A program made the translations under genes and the position numbers. A stretch of 64,000 bases of DNA from Kerstersia gyiorum (GTDB lineage: Bacteria; Pseudomonadota; Gammaproteobacteria; Burkholderiales; Burkholderiaceae_B), in contig NZ_SGWZ01000002.1 of NCBI RefSeq assembly GCF_004216755.1, forward strand, positions 186,001 to 250,000, in the 5' to 3' direction. The notes beneath the pieces were generated by a model. That model was not told where the DNA came from and made no database searches. It was given only the letters and a program-made list of their open reading frames with translations. Shown one piece after another: positions 1-7,662 of the stretch (positions within the stretch are counted from its first letter, which is position 1; the number at the start of each line of letters is the position of its first letter).

Positions 1-129
1 CGCGCAGTCACGGTCGATGGCGCCAGCCAGGGAAAGGGTTTGAAAACAAAGCCGGATGCTGTCGATATCCGGCAGTTGCCGGCGCTGTGCTTCGTTCAGC
101 AGGGCTTGATATTTTTGCTCAAGGTTCAT
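1..129 (-). CDS. MarR-like regulator, N-terminal fragment (partial)
   Basis: Only the first 43 residues are inside the window; the gene runs off the left edge on the minus strand. It starts with ATG at 129 and reads MNLEQKYQALLNEAQ, then IDSIRLCFQTLSLAGAIDRD. This looks like the N-terminal dimerisation helix of a MarR-family winged-helix regulator. The LCF triplet resembles the peroxide-sensing cysteine context of OhrR, but the fragment is too short to assign a subgroup. A perfect CCATA-TTG-TATGG inverted repeat lies just upstream of the start, as expected for an autoregulated MarR gene. The family call is inference from a short stretch. Confidence 0.45.
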   Translation of the reverse strand, partial: MNLEQKYQALLNEAQRRQLPDIDSIRLCFQTLSLAGAIDRDCA

Positions 130-134
130 TTGAA

Positions 135-163
135 GCCACCATATTGTATGGCGGCTAATTATA
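135..163 (-). promoter_or_regulatory. Palindromic operator and -10 box of the MarR-like gene
   Basis: On the minus strand a TATAAT hexamer (158-163) is followed by the imperfect 21-base palindrome GCC-A-CCATA-TTG-TATGG-C-GGC (135-155), which ends six bases before the start codon. A palindrome between a -10 box and its own regulator gene is the usual place for a MarR autorepressor. The palindrome is seen directly; the binding protein is inferred. Confidence 0.5.
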
Positions 164-253
164 CGCGCAAAGTGTTGCTGGATAAACCCGCAAAACTTGC
201 TGGACGGCAGTGGCTTGATGCCTGCAATCTGTCGACCACGACCGGAGATAGGC

Positions 254-281
254 GCCCGGACGCATGACGGAGCGTCTGGGC
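254..281 (-). terminator. Hairpin after the ATPase gene, no U tract
   Basis: A ten-pair stem (GCCCAGACGC with GCGTCCGGGC on the minus strand, one G-T pair) lies just past the stop of the 290-829 gene. No run of T follows, so intrinsic termination is uncertain. Confidence 0.3.
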
Positions 282-289
282 ACACCGCA

Positions 290-829
290 TCAACAGGTGG
301 AACAGCCCAGTGTTGCCAGGACGAAATCGGCGCGCTGGGCGACGCTCATGCGTGGCAGTTGCACCAAGGTATAGCCTGCCGCGGGGTAAGCCCGCTGCAG
401 GCGTTCGAATTCTTCCTGCGCGGCGTTCATGTCATGGCGGCGCTCTGCATCCTGCCGGTAAATTTCCGGCCAGGGTGGCGTAAGAAAGACACGGTGGTGA
501 TACAGGCAGCCGGTCGTTAATTCCTCGACTGGCGTGCCGGTGCTGGCCTGCAAGGCCGCGGCGAGGTCAATGACGCTGCGATCGAAGAATACCCATTGCG
601 TACTGTCGCGGGGCGCCGTGCGGTGATCCTCGTGTGCAAGGGCAATGGCCCGGTGCAGGAACGCCGCCATATCAATCCAGGGCAGCGCCTGTCCGCCAGT
701 CTGCATTTCTTCCTGGACGATGCGCCGTCCTGCTTCGGGAACGACGGGGTAGCCACGTTGCTTCAGTTCATCGAGCAAGGTGGATTTTCCACCGCCGGAG
801 CAGCCGGAAATAATGACGAAATGGTTCAT
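290..829 (-). CDS. AAA_28-type P-loop ATPase/kinase-like protein
   Basis: This 179-residue soluble protein opens with a beta strand and a textbook Walker A motif, GCSGGGKST at residues 9-17. A Walker-B-like strand VFFDRS follows at about 80-85. The whole protein is one compact P-loop domain of the AAA_28/NadR-kinase-like type, small single-domain nucleotide-binding proteins of mostly unknown substrate. The ATG at 829 gives the motif its normal position 8-9 residues from the N-terminus. It stands alone, divergent from ohr with about 155 bases between. The substrate cannot be read from the sequence; a nucleoside or nucleotide kinase is possible. Confidence 0.7.
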   Translation of the reverse strand: MNHFVIISGCSGGGKSTLLDELKQRGYPVVPEAGRRIVQEEMQTGGQALPWIDMAAFLHRAIALAHEDHRTAPRDSTQWVFFDRSVIDLAAALQASTGTPVEELTTGCLYHHRVFLTPPWPEIYRQDAERRHDMNAAQEEFERLQRAYPAAGYTLVQLPRMSVAQRADFVLATLGCSTC

Positions 830-985
830 GGAATGATGGTACCGTTTGAGTTAAGGCGTGAGGATGCCAGCGGACAGATCCGTCCGCCGGGGTGCCTGTG
901 GGGGCGTTTCCGGCAGGTTCGTCCGGGCCTGTGCCGGGCATTGCACGTCGTGTTTGTCGTGAAAACCGATCAATAGGAGACCGTC

Positions 986-1414
986 ATGAGCAAAACTACC
1001 TTGTATGCAACGTCGGCGACGTCGTCGGGCGATGGCCGCAATGGGCACGTACGCAGTGAAGATGGGCTGCTGGAGCTGGATCTGGCCTTTCCCAAGGAGC
1101 TGGGCGGTGCCGGCGGGAAAACGAATCCCGAGCAACTGTTCGGCGCGGGCTATGCCGCGTGCTTCCATTCCGCGCTGAAGCTGGTGGCGTCCAAGGAAAA
1201 AGTGGCGCTGGGCGCTTCCACGGTGACGGCGAATGTCAGCCTGCACCCGACGCCGGAGGGCGGGTTCCAGCTGGGCGTGGTGCTGGAAGTCGAAATCGCA
1301 GGGGTCAGTCAGGCGGAAGCCGAGGCCCTGGTGGCGAAGGCGCACCAGATTTGCCCGTACTCCAATGCTGTGCGCGGCAATATCGACGTAGCGCTGGAAG
1401 TCCGGGCGTCCTGA
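986..1414 (+). CDS. ohr: Organic hydroperoxide resistance protein Ohr
   Basis: A 142-residue OsmC/Ohr-family thiol peroxidase that reduces fatty-acid and peroxynitrite-derived hydroperoxides in the cytoplasm, recharged by lipoylated proteins. The Ohr signature residues are all present: Arg18 and Glu49 of the active site, reactive Cys59 in GYAACFHSALKL and resolving Cys123 in CPYSNAVRGN. The length matches the family and separates it from OsmC. The start ATG follows an AGGAGA-type ribosome site. An intrinsic terminator follows, so it is monocistronic. Ohr genes are usually controlled by an OhrR-type MarR repressor; a MarR-like gene starts about 860 bases upstream at the window edge, but no link is shown. 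Confidence 0.95.
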   Translation: MSKTTLYATSATSSGDGRNGHVRSEDGLLELDLAFPKELGGAGGKTNPEQLFGAGYAACFHSALKLVASKEKVALGASTVTANVSLHPTPEGGFQLGVVLEVEIAGVSQAEAEALVAKAHQICPYSNAVRGNIDVALEVRAS

Positions 1415-1469
1415 GACGTCGGCCAGCGGGTTGCGGCCAGTGCATCACGGACAGCGTACCTGCTGTTGA

Positions 1470-1495
1470 CGGCCCGCATCATGCGGGCCGTTTTT
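1470..1495 (+). terminator. Intrinsic terminator of ohr
   Basis: Ten-base perfect inverted repeat CGGCCCGCAT/ATGCGGGCCG followed directly by TTTTT, 55 bases after the ohr stop. Confidence 0.9.
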
Positions 1496-1552
1496 CCTGT
1501 GTTGGCACCATACCCAGGCGCCTGCCGGAATCAGTGAGGCATCAGTCCGGTA

Positions 1553-2671
1553 TCAGACCAGTGCTCCCAGGACGGAACGGTCGAAATCGTGCAGTTCGTC
1601 CGACCGTTCTTCCTTGATCTTCACGACCCACTGCGGGTCGGCCAGGAGTGCCCGGCCGACCGCGATCAGGTCGAATTCGTCACGCTCGAGGCGGCGCAGC
1701 AATTCGTCCAGGCCGACGGCGTGGGAGCGTTCTCCCTTGAAGGCCGCCAGGAACTCCCCGGACAGGCCGACCGAGCCGACGGAAATCGTGGGCACGCCGG
1801 TCAGTTTTTTGGCCCAGCCGGCAAAGTTCAGCCCCTGTTCGCCATCGACCTCCGGAAATTCGGCTTCCCAGAAGCGTCGTTGCGAGCAGTGCAAGATATC
1901 GGCCCCCGCTGCAACCAGCGGCTCCAGCCATTGGGCCATTTCGTCCGGGGTGCGGGCTAACTTGCAGGCGTAGTCTTGTTGCTTCCATTGGCTCAGGCGC
2001 AGCAGGATGGGAAAGTCCGGGCCTACCGATTGGCGCACGGCAGCCAGGATATCCGCGGCAAAGCGGGTGCGCTCGCGCAGTGTCGCGCCGCCGTAGCAGT
2101 CGCTGCGCTGGTTGGTGGCCTGCCAGAAGAACTGGTCAATCAGATAGCCATGCGCGCCGTGGATTTCCGCGACATCGAAGCCCAGGCGCTTGGCGTCGGC
2201 CGCAGCACGGGCAAAAGCGGCAATGGTGTCGGCAATGTCTTCATCGCTCATGGCCACACCATTGGGGTCATCCGGGCCATTGAGGCCGGACGGGCTTTCC
2301 ACCGGCGCATCTGCCTGCCAGCCGCTGTTGCCGCGGGTGGCGCCCGTGTGCCAGAGTTGCGGCCCCATGCGTCCGCCGGCGGCATGCACGGCGTTGATAA
2401 CGGCCTGCCACCCGGCCAGCGCCCTGGCACTATGGAAGAACGGAATGCGTGGCTCATTGCGCGAAGCTGGCCGCTCGATGACCGTTCCTTCGGAAAGGAT
2501 CAGGCCGACGCCGCCTTCGGCACGGCGCTGGTAGTATGCCGCGACATCCGGGCCGGGAACACCTTCGGGCGAGAAGTTGCGTGTCATGGGGGCCATGACG
2601 ATGCGGTTGGGGAGTTGCAGGGATTTGTACTGGAAGGGGCGGAACAGAACGTCTAAGGCGTGCTTCGACAT
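1553..2671 (-). CDS. NADH:flavin oxidoreductase (Old Yellow Enzyme family)
   Basis: A 372-residue FMN-dependent TIM-barrel ene-reductase. The N-terminus PFQYKSLQLPNRIVMAPMTR and the central HGAHGYLIDQFFWQATNQR followed by YGG are diagnostic for the OYE/NemA/YqjM group; the paired histidine-containing motif binds the substrate carbonyl. A C-terminal VGRALLADPQWV phosphate-binding segment for FMN is present. It is divergently transcribed from an HxlR regulator across 127 bases. HxlR-family proteins often sense electrophiles such as quinones or aldehydes and control reductases of this sort, so a role in detoxifying electrophilic alkenes or nitro compounds is likely. The exact substrate is unknown. 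Confidence 0.92.
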   Translation of the reverse strand: MSKHALDVLFRPFQYKSLQLPNRIVMAPMTRNFSPEGVPGPDVAAYYQRRAEGGVGLILSEGTVIERPASRNEPRIPFFHSARALAGWQAVINAVHAAGGRMGPQLWHTGATRGNSGWQADAPVESPSGLNGPDDPNGVAMSDEDIADTIAAFARAAADAKRLGFDVAEIHGAHGYLIDQFFWQATNQRSDCYGGATLRERTRFAADILAAVRQSVGPDFPILLRLSQWKQQDYACKLARTPDEMAQWLEPLVAAGADILHCSQRRFWEAEFPEVDGEQGLNFAGWAKKLTGVPTISVGSVGLSGEFLAAFKGERSHAVGLDELLRRLERDEFDLIAVGRALLADPQWVVKIKEERSDELHDFDRSVLGALV

Positions 2672-2798
2672 GGAACGACGACTCCAGATAAAGGGGCTGA
2701 TGACTCTCCGCCGGACGGTTGGCCGACGGACAGGGATGATTCAGTATATATTTGCTACCTGATTTCGAAAACGCACCAATATTCGCCCAAGTATCCTT

Positions 2799-3221
2799 AT
2801 GGAAACTCCTGCCCGTCTGCCTGCGAAAGTTTTTTCTTCCTCTTGCGCAACCCGTGTGCTGTTTGATCAGTTGGCCGATAAGTGGTCGATGATGATATTG
2901 ACGGTCCTGCATGACGGGCCGCATCGTTTCAATGCAATCATGCGACGCATCGAAGGTATCACGCAGAAAGCCTTGACTCACTGCCTGCGGCGCCTGGAAC
3001 GTAACGGCATGGTGGAACGGCGGGTGTTGCCGACCTCGCCGGTAGGCGTGGAATACCATCTGACCCCGCTGGGGGATTCCTTGTTGAAGCCGGTGCGTGC
3101 GTTGTATGGCTGGATGCTGAACCACCTGGATGAGGTCGAGGCTGCACGCGTGGCGTATGAGGCTCGCACAGCTGGTGTGGCGTCGGGGGGACCCCAGTCG
3201 CCCGAGCCGCAGGAAGCCTAG
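2799..3221 (+). CDS. HxlR-family transcriptional regulator
   Basis: A 140-residue single-domain winged-helix protein. The core LFDQLADKWSMMILTVL, the recognition region RFNAIMRRIEGITQKALTHCLRRLERNGMVERR and the wing PVGVEYHLTPLGDSLL are typical of HxlR. A cysteine precedes the first helix (SSSCATRVLF), where several redox-sensing HxlR proteins carry their reactive thiol. It is divergent from the flavin oxidoreductase and probably controls that gene and itself through the shared 127-base AT-rich spacer. The tail after residue 120 is low-complexity and probably disordered. Inducer unknown; family assignment is firm. Confidence 0.9.
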   Translation: METPARLPAKVFSSSCATRVLFDQLADKWSMMILTVLHDGPHRFNAIMRRIEGITQKALTHCLRRLERNGMVERRVLPTSPVGVEYHLTPLGDSLLKPVRALYGWMLNHLDEVEAARVAYEARTAGVASGGPQSPEPQEA

Positions 3222-3258
3222 GCGGCGTCTAGGGCCGTGCCGGATGATCCGCCGCGGA

Positions 3259-3843
3259 TCAGGGGCGGCGTCGTCCGGCGGTTTCCCACAGCCCAGGCAG
3301 AAAGCACTCCGCGACCAGCAGTGGTTCCTGCTGCACTCGGAAGACGGACCGTCGGGCCAGCAGCAGGCCTACCTGGCCAGCGAGTTCAGCCAACGGCTGC
3401 CCCTGGCCTGGCCGTGCATATTCGAAGGGCGTGCGGGTAATGCGCGGGTCTTCGTAGAGCAGTACGCCCAGGGGCGTGTCGCTGAGCGTGCGGATGTCGC
3501 GCCAGGCGTGGGCATCAGGGATATCTGGCGTCAGGCTGCGGCCGATGACGGCGTGCGTACCATCGACACTCATCAGCACTTCCCGCAACCAGCATTGGCT
3601 GTCTGTGCCTATGCCCAGCGCTTGCGCCTCATCTGGATTCGGGTGGGCGCAGCCTTCATGCAGAACCTCCAGATGGAATGCACCCAGGGCGCGCAAAGCT
3701 CGGGTCAGCGAGCCCGGTAAAGGCAGCCATTGCGCCTGCAGGTCGGAGAGAGGAAAGGGAAGGCAGGTGTTCCACACGGAAGAATGAGTGTTTGTTCTTG
3801 CGCCCAGGTGCGCCTGGACGTGGCCAGCGCGTGATGAGTGCAA
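3259..3843 (-). CDS. ubiC: Chorismate--pyruvate lyase UbiC
   Basis: UbiC removes pyruvate from chorismate to give 4-hydroxybenzoate, the first committed step of ubiquinone synthesis. The 194-residue frame carries the family landmarks: WLREVLM with the active-site arginine at mid-protein, a TPLGVLLYEDP stretch, and the C-terminal RRSVFR...PLLVAECFLPGLW with the buried glutamate. The start is uncertain: the frame opens with TTG at 3843, but family members usually begin 15-20 residues later, and a GTG sits inside HSSVWNTCLPF. The gene stands alone on the minus strand; ubiA is not nearby. Confidence 0.85.
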   Translation of the reverse strand: MHSSRAGHVQAHLGARTNTHSSVWNTCLPFPLSDLQAQWLPLPGSLTRALRALGAFHLEVLHEGCAHPNPDEAQALGIGTDSQCWLREVLMSVDGTHAVIGRSLTPDIPDAHAWRDIRTLSDTPLGVLLYEDPRITRTPFEYARPGQGQPLAELAGQVGLLLARRSVFRVQQEPLLVAECFLPGLWETAGRRRP

Positions 3844-4004
3844 GATTTGTCACCAAGAGGGTTCAAGGACGCAGGCGATTGTACTAGCATGAGCGCAATA
3901 GCCCGGCTGGCTGTGACTGCCCGCGCGCCGGTGGCAACGCCGGTTTTCATGCTGCTTGCTTTTCACGCTGGTTTCATTTGTCGCTGACTCGAACAGGAAT
4001 CCTT

Positions 4005-4589
4005 ATGTTGCTCGACGCCCAACATTCCCAGGTAGTGCTGGTGGATTATCAGCAGAAGCTGATGCCCGTGATTTTCGAAGCAGATTTCGTGGTGGCCAAT
4101 GCCTTGCGCCTGGCGAAAATCGCGCAGTTGCTGCAAGTGCCTGTTTGGGGCACGGAGCAGATCCCGGCCAAGTTGGGCCACAACGAGCCGGAGTTGCGCG
4201 AGCTGTGCCTGCATACGCTTGAAAAGACCCATTTCAGTGGTGTACCGGATGGCTTGCTGGATGTTCTGCGCGGCGAACCGGCAGCGTGCGGGCGTAGCGG
4301 CAAGGCATCTGCGAACCAGGCCTTGCCGGAACGCTCCAGCATTGTCGTGGCAGGTTGCGAAACCCATATCTGCCTTATGCAAACAGCCCTGGACCTGTTG
4401 TCCGCCGGGTTGGAGGTCTGGGTGGTGACGGATGCCTGCAGTTCACGTACGGAGCGCAACCGTGATGCTGCATTTGATCGGCTGGCCGCAGCCGGTGCCG
4501 AGCTGACGACAACGGAAATGGTTGCGTTCGAATGGATGCGGGACAGTGCCCATCCTGCTTTCCGCAACGTGCAGCGCCTGATCAAGTGA
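4005..4589 (+). CDS. Isochorismatase-like cysteine hydrolase
   Basis: A 194-residue cysteine hydrolase of the isochorismatase fold, YcaC-like subgroup. The catalytic triad is visible as Asp14 (VVLVDYQ), Lys74 (LEKTHFS) and Cys118 (VAGCETHICLMQTALDL). I choose ATG 4005, which follows an AGGAAT ribosome site, over an in-frame TTG 27 bases upstream. Family members cleave C-N or C-O bonds of small amides, isochorismate or N-carbamoyl compounds; the substrate here cannot be read. It lies divergent from ubiC, but a functional link through chorismate chemistry is not supported, since YcaC-type proteins act on other molecules. Confidence 0.85.
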   Translation: MLLDAQHSQVVLVDYQQKLMPVIFEADFVVANALRLAKIAQLLQVPVWGTEQIPAKLGHNEPELRELCLHTLEKTHFSGVPDGLLDVLRGEPAACGRSGKASANQALPERSSIVVAGCETHICLMQTALDLLSAGLEVWVVTDACSSRTERNRDAAFDRLAAAGAELTTTEMVAFEWMRDSAHPAFRNVQRLIK

Positions 4590-4676
4590 TGGTGCCTGCC
4601 GGCGAGCTTCAGTATTTGCAAAGGCTGCGCAGGGCCTGAACCGGCGTGACCATCCAAATTTTTTCCGAGACCAGCG

Positions 4677-5147
4677 ATGACGACATCGGTGCACACCGTC
4701 AACATTTCCATTAATTCATCCGATTGGCGTGGCCAGGCCCTTTCCAATTTCGGTCTGTCGCCATTCATTTTCCAAGGCAAGCTTTTTGCATCCATCGAGG
4801 GTTTCATTCAGGGGATCAAGTTTCCCGAATCAGACTCGCGTCGGGAGCAGGCGTTTCGCCTGAGCGGATGGGAAGCAAAGCAACTGGGGGATACCGCCGA
4901 CCGTAGCGGCGCATATTGGAATGGCGGCTGCCTTGCCTATGGCTCCAGCGGGCATCATCAGCTGATCGGTGACGCCATCAGGGCACGTATCGAACAGTCG
5001 CCTGGTTTGCAGGAAGTGCTGCGCTCCACTGCGGGTGCGGAGCTGGTGCACGTGACCGGGCATGTGGAGTCGCCGACCACGTCTCTGCCGGCAACGGTTT
5101 TCCTGCAAATCCTCAATGAGCTCCGGGCAGGCCTGTTGCGGCGGTGA
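4677..5147 (+). CDS. NADAR-like protein (weak similarity)
   Basis: A 156-residue soluble protein with no confident family. The segment LSNFGLSPFIFQGKLFASIE followed by GFIQGIKF (residues 22-49) follows the pattern of NADAR/YbiA-type proteins: SNF, a Pro-Phe, a Gly turn, then a conserved Glu and a Lys-Phe. Glu41 would be the catalytic glutamate. The C-terminal half (ELVHVTGHV, then FLQILNELRAGL) also resembles the end of that fold. NADAR proteins hydrolyse ADP-ribosyl-guanine or riboflavin intermediates. No toxin or ribA/ribD partner is adjacent. The start ATG 4677 lacks a strong ribosome site. The call is inference from motif spacing. Confidence 0.5.
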   Translation: MTTSVHTVNISINSSDWRGQALSNFGLSPFIFQGKLFASIEGFIQGIKFPESDSRREQAFRLSGWEAKQLGDTADRSGAYWNGGCLAYGSSGHHQLIGDAIRARIEQSPGLQEVLRSTAGAELVHVTGHVESPTTSLPATVFLQILNELRAGLLRR

Positions 5148-5208
5148 CGCGCAGCGTGGGGATGCTTGTCGCCGACGTGCGTGATTGGGTGTTGTAGGGC
5201 GTGGCCGC

Positions 5209-5496
5209 TTAGCCGGCGCTGTGTGCTTGCTGCCGGGCCTCCTGTCGAGCGCAGGAAACACGGATGCCCTCATGCAATAGCCCCAGCGTGTTGCGGAACA
5301 CCTGGGCTGGGTCTATGTGGCTTAGTTGCGATGCAATTTGCTGTGTCAGCGGATAGCGTTCCGCTGGCAGCCCGGCAATGTCCGTGAGCTCTTCCGGTGT
5401 GGCGCTGCGCGTCAGGCCGCCGATTTCCGCCATGGCCAGGCCGTAGACGGTCGAATACCAGCCCAGGCAGACGTCCGGCAGGCGTATGTCGGCCAC
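5209..5496 (-). pseudogene. Remnant of a TetR-family regulator (C-terminal domain only)
   Basis: A 95-codon frame on the minus strand, openable only from a GTG at 5496. It reads LGWYSTVYGLAMAEIGGL, then an Asp/Ala-rich linker and QVFRNTLGLLHEGI. This is the usual end of a TetR-family ligand-binding domain (helices 8-9, dimer interface). No helix-turn-helix domain precedes it; upstream sequence immediately becomes a small membrane-protein gene on the other strand. The simplest reading is a regulator whose DNA-binding half was deleted. It could be expressed as a stub, but no ribosome site is evident. Confidence 0.55.
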
Positions 5497-5508
5497 CCCA
5501 GCTTGCGC

Positions 5509-5691
5509 ATGGGGGCGGCGCTGGCATATGTGTTTTTCGTGACCTTTGGCGCGGTGGGTACCTATTTGCTGGATGTTGCCTTTTTTGGCAAGGTCGGCAT
5601 CCTGTTCTGGGGGGACAGCGCCGGGCTGCGCAAGTTTTTCTATCTGACGTTGATTGTGGCGTCTATCGTGGTGCTGAAGCTGGCAGGCTGA
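5509..5691 (+). CDS. Small two-helix membrane protein
   Basis: A 60-residue protein. It has one hydrophobic segment at residues 3-22 (AALAYVFFVTFGAVGTYLLD), a short polar/aromatic loop FGKVGILFWGDSAGLRKF, and a second segment at 43-58. The composition and the clean codon pattern argue for a real coding sequence, but no family is recognised. It begins exactly where the truncated TetR remnant ends, so its own 5' part or its promoter may have been altered by the same deletion. Its last 29 bases overlap the 3' end of the CYTH gene on the opposite strand. Confidence 0.5.
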   Translation: MGAALAYVFFVTFGAVGTYLLDVAFFGKVGILFWGDSAGLRKFFYLTLIVASIVVLKLAG

Positions 5692-6217
5692 GATCCTCTG
5701 GGTGAGCTGCCGGATTCAGCAAGTCCAGGTAGGCGCCTTGTACCAATTGGTGGGCGGTTATCCCCAGTGTTTCCATCAGGCGCCGGGCTTCGGCAATGCC
5801 GTCAAGTTCATTTTCCTGTTCGCCCAGCACGACTTCCAGTTCCAGGAAATCACCAAGCGCATCGACGTGGTCGAGATGAATGCGGGTGCGGCCCGCAAGC
5901 AGCAGGATTCGCTCTTTTACCACGCGTCCCAGAACGCCATGCGCCGCACTCAGCACCTGGCGCAGGGACTGTGGCTTCGAGGTTGGGGTAATCAGATAGA
6001 ACGAGGCTTTCGGGCCGGCTTGGTCGGCACGCTGGTAGAAGATCAATTCCCCGTGTCCGTCAGCGAACTCCCGTAGTTTCAGTCGGCCGTTCCGGCAATG
6101 AAAAAACGTGTCGTCCTGATGGATCAGGCTGGGCTTGGTGGTGGCCACTGAACGTGCCAGTGGCAGCACGTCGGCTACGCTGATAATGCGGGCCTTGATT
6201 TCGATATTGCGTGCCAT
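5663..6217 (-). CDS. CYTH-domain protein (class IV adenylate cyclase-like)
   Basis: A 184-residue triphosphate tunnel enzyme. The family signature ExExK near the N-terminus appears as NIEIKAR, and the tunnel strands follow as RLKLREF, LIFYQRAD, VVKERILLLAG, RIHLDHVDALGDFLELEVVL. The last is the typical metal-binding and dimer strand set of class IV adenylate cyclases and CyaB. These proteins hydrolyse or cyclise nucleoside triphosphates, or act on thiamine triphosphate; which applies here is unknown. It follows the SDR gene by 20 bases on the same strand, so the two are probably cotranscribed. Confidence 0.85.
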   Translation of the reverse strand: MARNIEIKARIISVADVLPLARSVATTKPSLIHQDDTFFHCRNGRLKLREFADGHGELIFYQRADQAGPKASFYLITPTSKPQSLRQVLSAAHGVLGRVVKERILLLAGRTRIHLDHVDALGDFLELEVVLGEQENELDGIAEARRLMETLGITAHQLVQGAYLDLLNPAAHPEDLSLPASAPR

Positions 6218-6237
6218 GAGGTAGGGCCTTTATGGCG

Positions 6238-7035
6238 TTAGACAATATCGTCGACGACGCCGCCATCCACGCGCAGGGCGGCACCCGAGGTGGCACTTGC
6301 CTGCACGGAGCAAACGTAAATGACCATGTTGGCGACTTCCTCAACCGTGGCTGCACGCTGGATGATGGAGCTGGGGCGGTGCGTCATGACGAATTCGCGG
6401 GCCAGGGCTTCCAGCGGCTTGCCGGTGCGCGCCACTTCGTCCTTCATCATTTCCGCAAAGCCGTCGGAAAGCGTGGGCCCGGGCAATACGCTGTTCACGG
6501 TAACACCGGTGCCTGCCATGCGTTTGGCCAAGCCGCGTGCAAGAGACAGCTGGGCAGTCTTGGAAACGCCGTAGTGCACCATGTCCGCCGGGATATTGCG
6601 GGCGGATTCCGAGGCAATGAACACCACGCGTCCCCAGCTTTTTTCTGCCATGGCAGGCAAGAGTGCGCGCGATAGGCGCACGCCGCTCATTACATTGGTC
6701 TGCCAGTATTCTTCCCAGATATCATCACCGGTTTCGAAAAAGTCGCGCGGTCCGTAAATGCCGGCGTTGTTGACCAGGATGTCCACATGCGAAGGCAGGC
6801 CATCCAGCAAGGTCTGGACGCCGGCGGCATCCCCCAAGTCGGCGGCGACGCCATGCAGGCGAGCCTGGGGCAGGGAGGCCTGCAGGCGTTCACGGGCGCG
6901 GGAAACACTGGTGGCGCTGCGGCCATTGATGATGACGCTGGCGCCGCTGGCTGCCAGCCCGTGGGCGATGGCGAAGCCGATGCCGCCGGTAGATGCGGTA
7001 ATCAGGGCGGTTTTGCCGGAAAGGTCAATATTCAT
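6238..7035 (-). CDS. Short-chain dehydrogenase/reductase (SDR)
   Basis: A 265-residue classical SDR. The Rossmann cofactor motif is TASTGGIG (residues 13-20), NNAG follows at 89-92, and the catalytic residues are Ser142, Tyr155 and Lys159 (YGVSK). The ATG at 7035 gives the normal short N-terminus MNIDLSGKTALIT; a longer upstream frame has no family similarity. The C-terminus ends SGAALRVDGGVVDDIV as in FabG-like and 3-hydroxybutyrate-dehydrogenase-like members. The NGRS after strand 2 suggests NADP(H). Substrate unknown. Probably cotranscribed with the downstream CYTH gene. Confidence 0.9.
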   Translation of the reverse strand: MNIDLSGKTALITASTGGIGFAIAHGLAASGASVIINGRSATSVSRARERLQASLPQARLHGVAADLGDAAGVQTLLDGLPSHVDILVNNAGIYGPRDFFETGDDIWEEYWQTNVMSGVRLSRALLPAMAEKSWGRVVFIASESARNIPADMVHYGVSKTAQLSLARGLAKRMAGTGVTVNSVLPGPTLSDGFAEMMKDEVARTGKPLEALAREFVMTHRPSSIIQRAATVEEVANMVIYVCSVQASATSGAALRVDGGVVDDIV

Positions 7036-7273
7036 TTGCAGTGTGGCTCCGAGCGTGCAGGATGGGATGGAGGCCTGCCATGCCAAGCGGGCATGGGTAC
7101 ACCGCGGAATGCGGCGGGAACGTGTCTAGGCCGGCAGGGGGAGGCGTGCTGCCACCAGGCTTGCGGGCAGGCCTGGCGGCAGGTGGAATCAGGGTTCAGC
7201 ATAGCAGCTTGAAGCCTATTCCGAATCGTGTCGTAACGGGTATCGGTGCGGCCAGGCAACGAGCCCGCTTGTT

Positions 7274-7549
7274 TCAATCGTCAGTCTTTTTCATACCTCC
7301 GTTTGTCTCTATCAACTGCCGCAGCGCTTCATGCTTCACCTGCAGGATGTCGAACAGCCCCAGCGCTTGCAATGCAGGCAGGGCAGCAATCATGTCGCGC
7401 TGCGCCTCGGCGCGTTCGGCGGCAGACTTATTCGGGTCCAGCCAGAGCTTGGCATTGACGAGAAACGCACCGACACTGCCTTTGCGGATAATCACGCCAC
7501 CTCGCTCGACCTGGTTCTGATGATCGGGAAGAATATCTTCGGCTCGCAT
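7274..7549 (-). CDS. Hypothetical 91-residue protein
   Basis: Start ATG 7549 is chosen because AGGAG precedes it at normal spacing; an extension of eight codons upstream has no ribosome site. The protein is soluble, with a beta-rich first half (VERGGVIIRKGSVGAFLVNAK) and a helical second half (AERAEAQRDMIAALPALQALGLF, then ILQVKHEALRQLIE). I do not recognise the family. It is divergent from an AraC-type regulator across 113 bases that contain an inverted repeat, which suggests it is that regulator's target. Confidence 0.7.
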   Translation of the reverse strand: MRAEDILPDHQNQVERGGVIIRKGSVGAFLVNAKLWLDPNKSAAERAEAQRDMIAALPALQALGLFDILQVKHEALRQLIETNGGMKKTDD

Positions 7550-7627
7550 GTTCTGCTCCTGTAAAAACAACAAAGCGATACCGGCATCTTAGGCATGATG
7601 AGCAACATCAAATACGCTATAACTGAC

Positions 7628-7659
7628 CAAAGATATTCTTTTTTAGCCAATATCCTTTG
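7628..7659. promoter_or_regulatory. Inverted repeat before the AraC gene (candidate operator)
   Basis: CAAAGATATT (7628-7637) and AATATCCTTTG (7649-7659) form an inverted repeat with one extra base, ending three bases before the AraC start. It sits in the only spacer between the regulator and the divergent hypothetical gene, so it is a candidate autoregulatory site. Confidence 0.4.
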
Positions 7660-7662
7660 ACA

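Noticed and set aside
3259..4589. Chorismate-related pathway linking ubiC and the isochorismatase-like gene
   Set aside because: The hydrolase is of the YcaC-like type, not an EntB isochorismatase, and no siderophore genes are present; adjacency alone is not enough.
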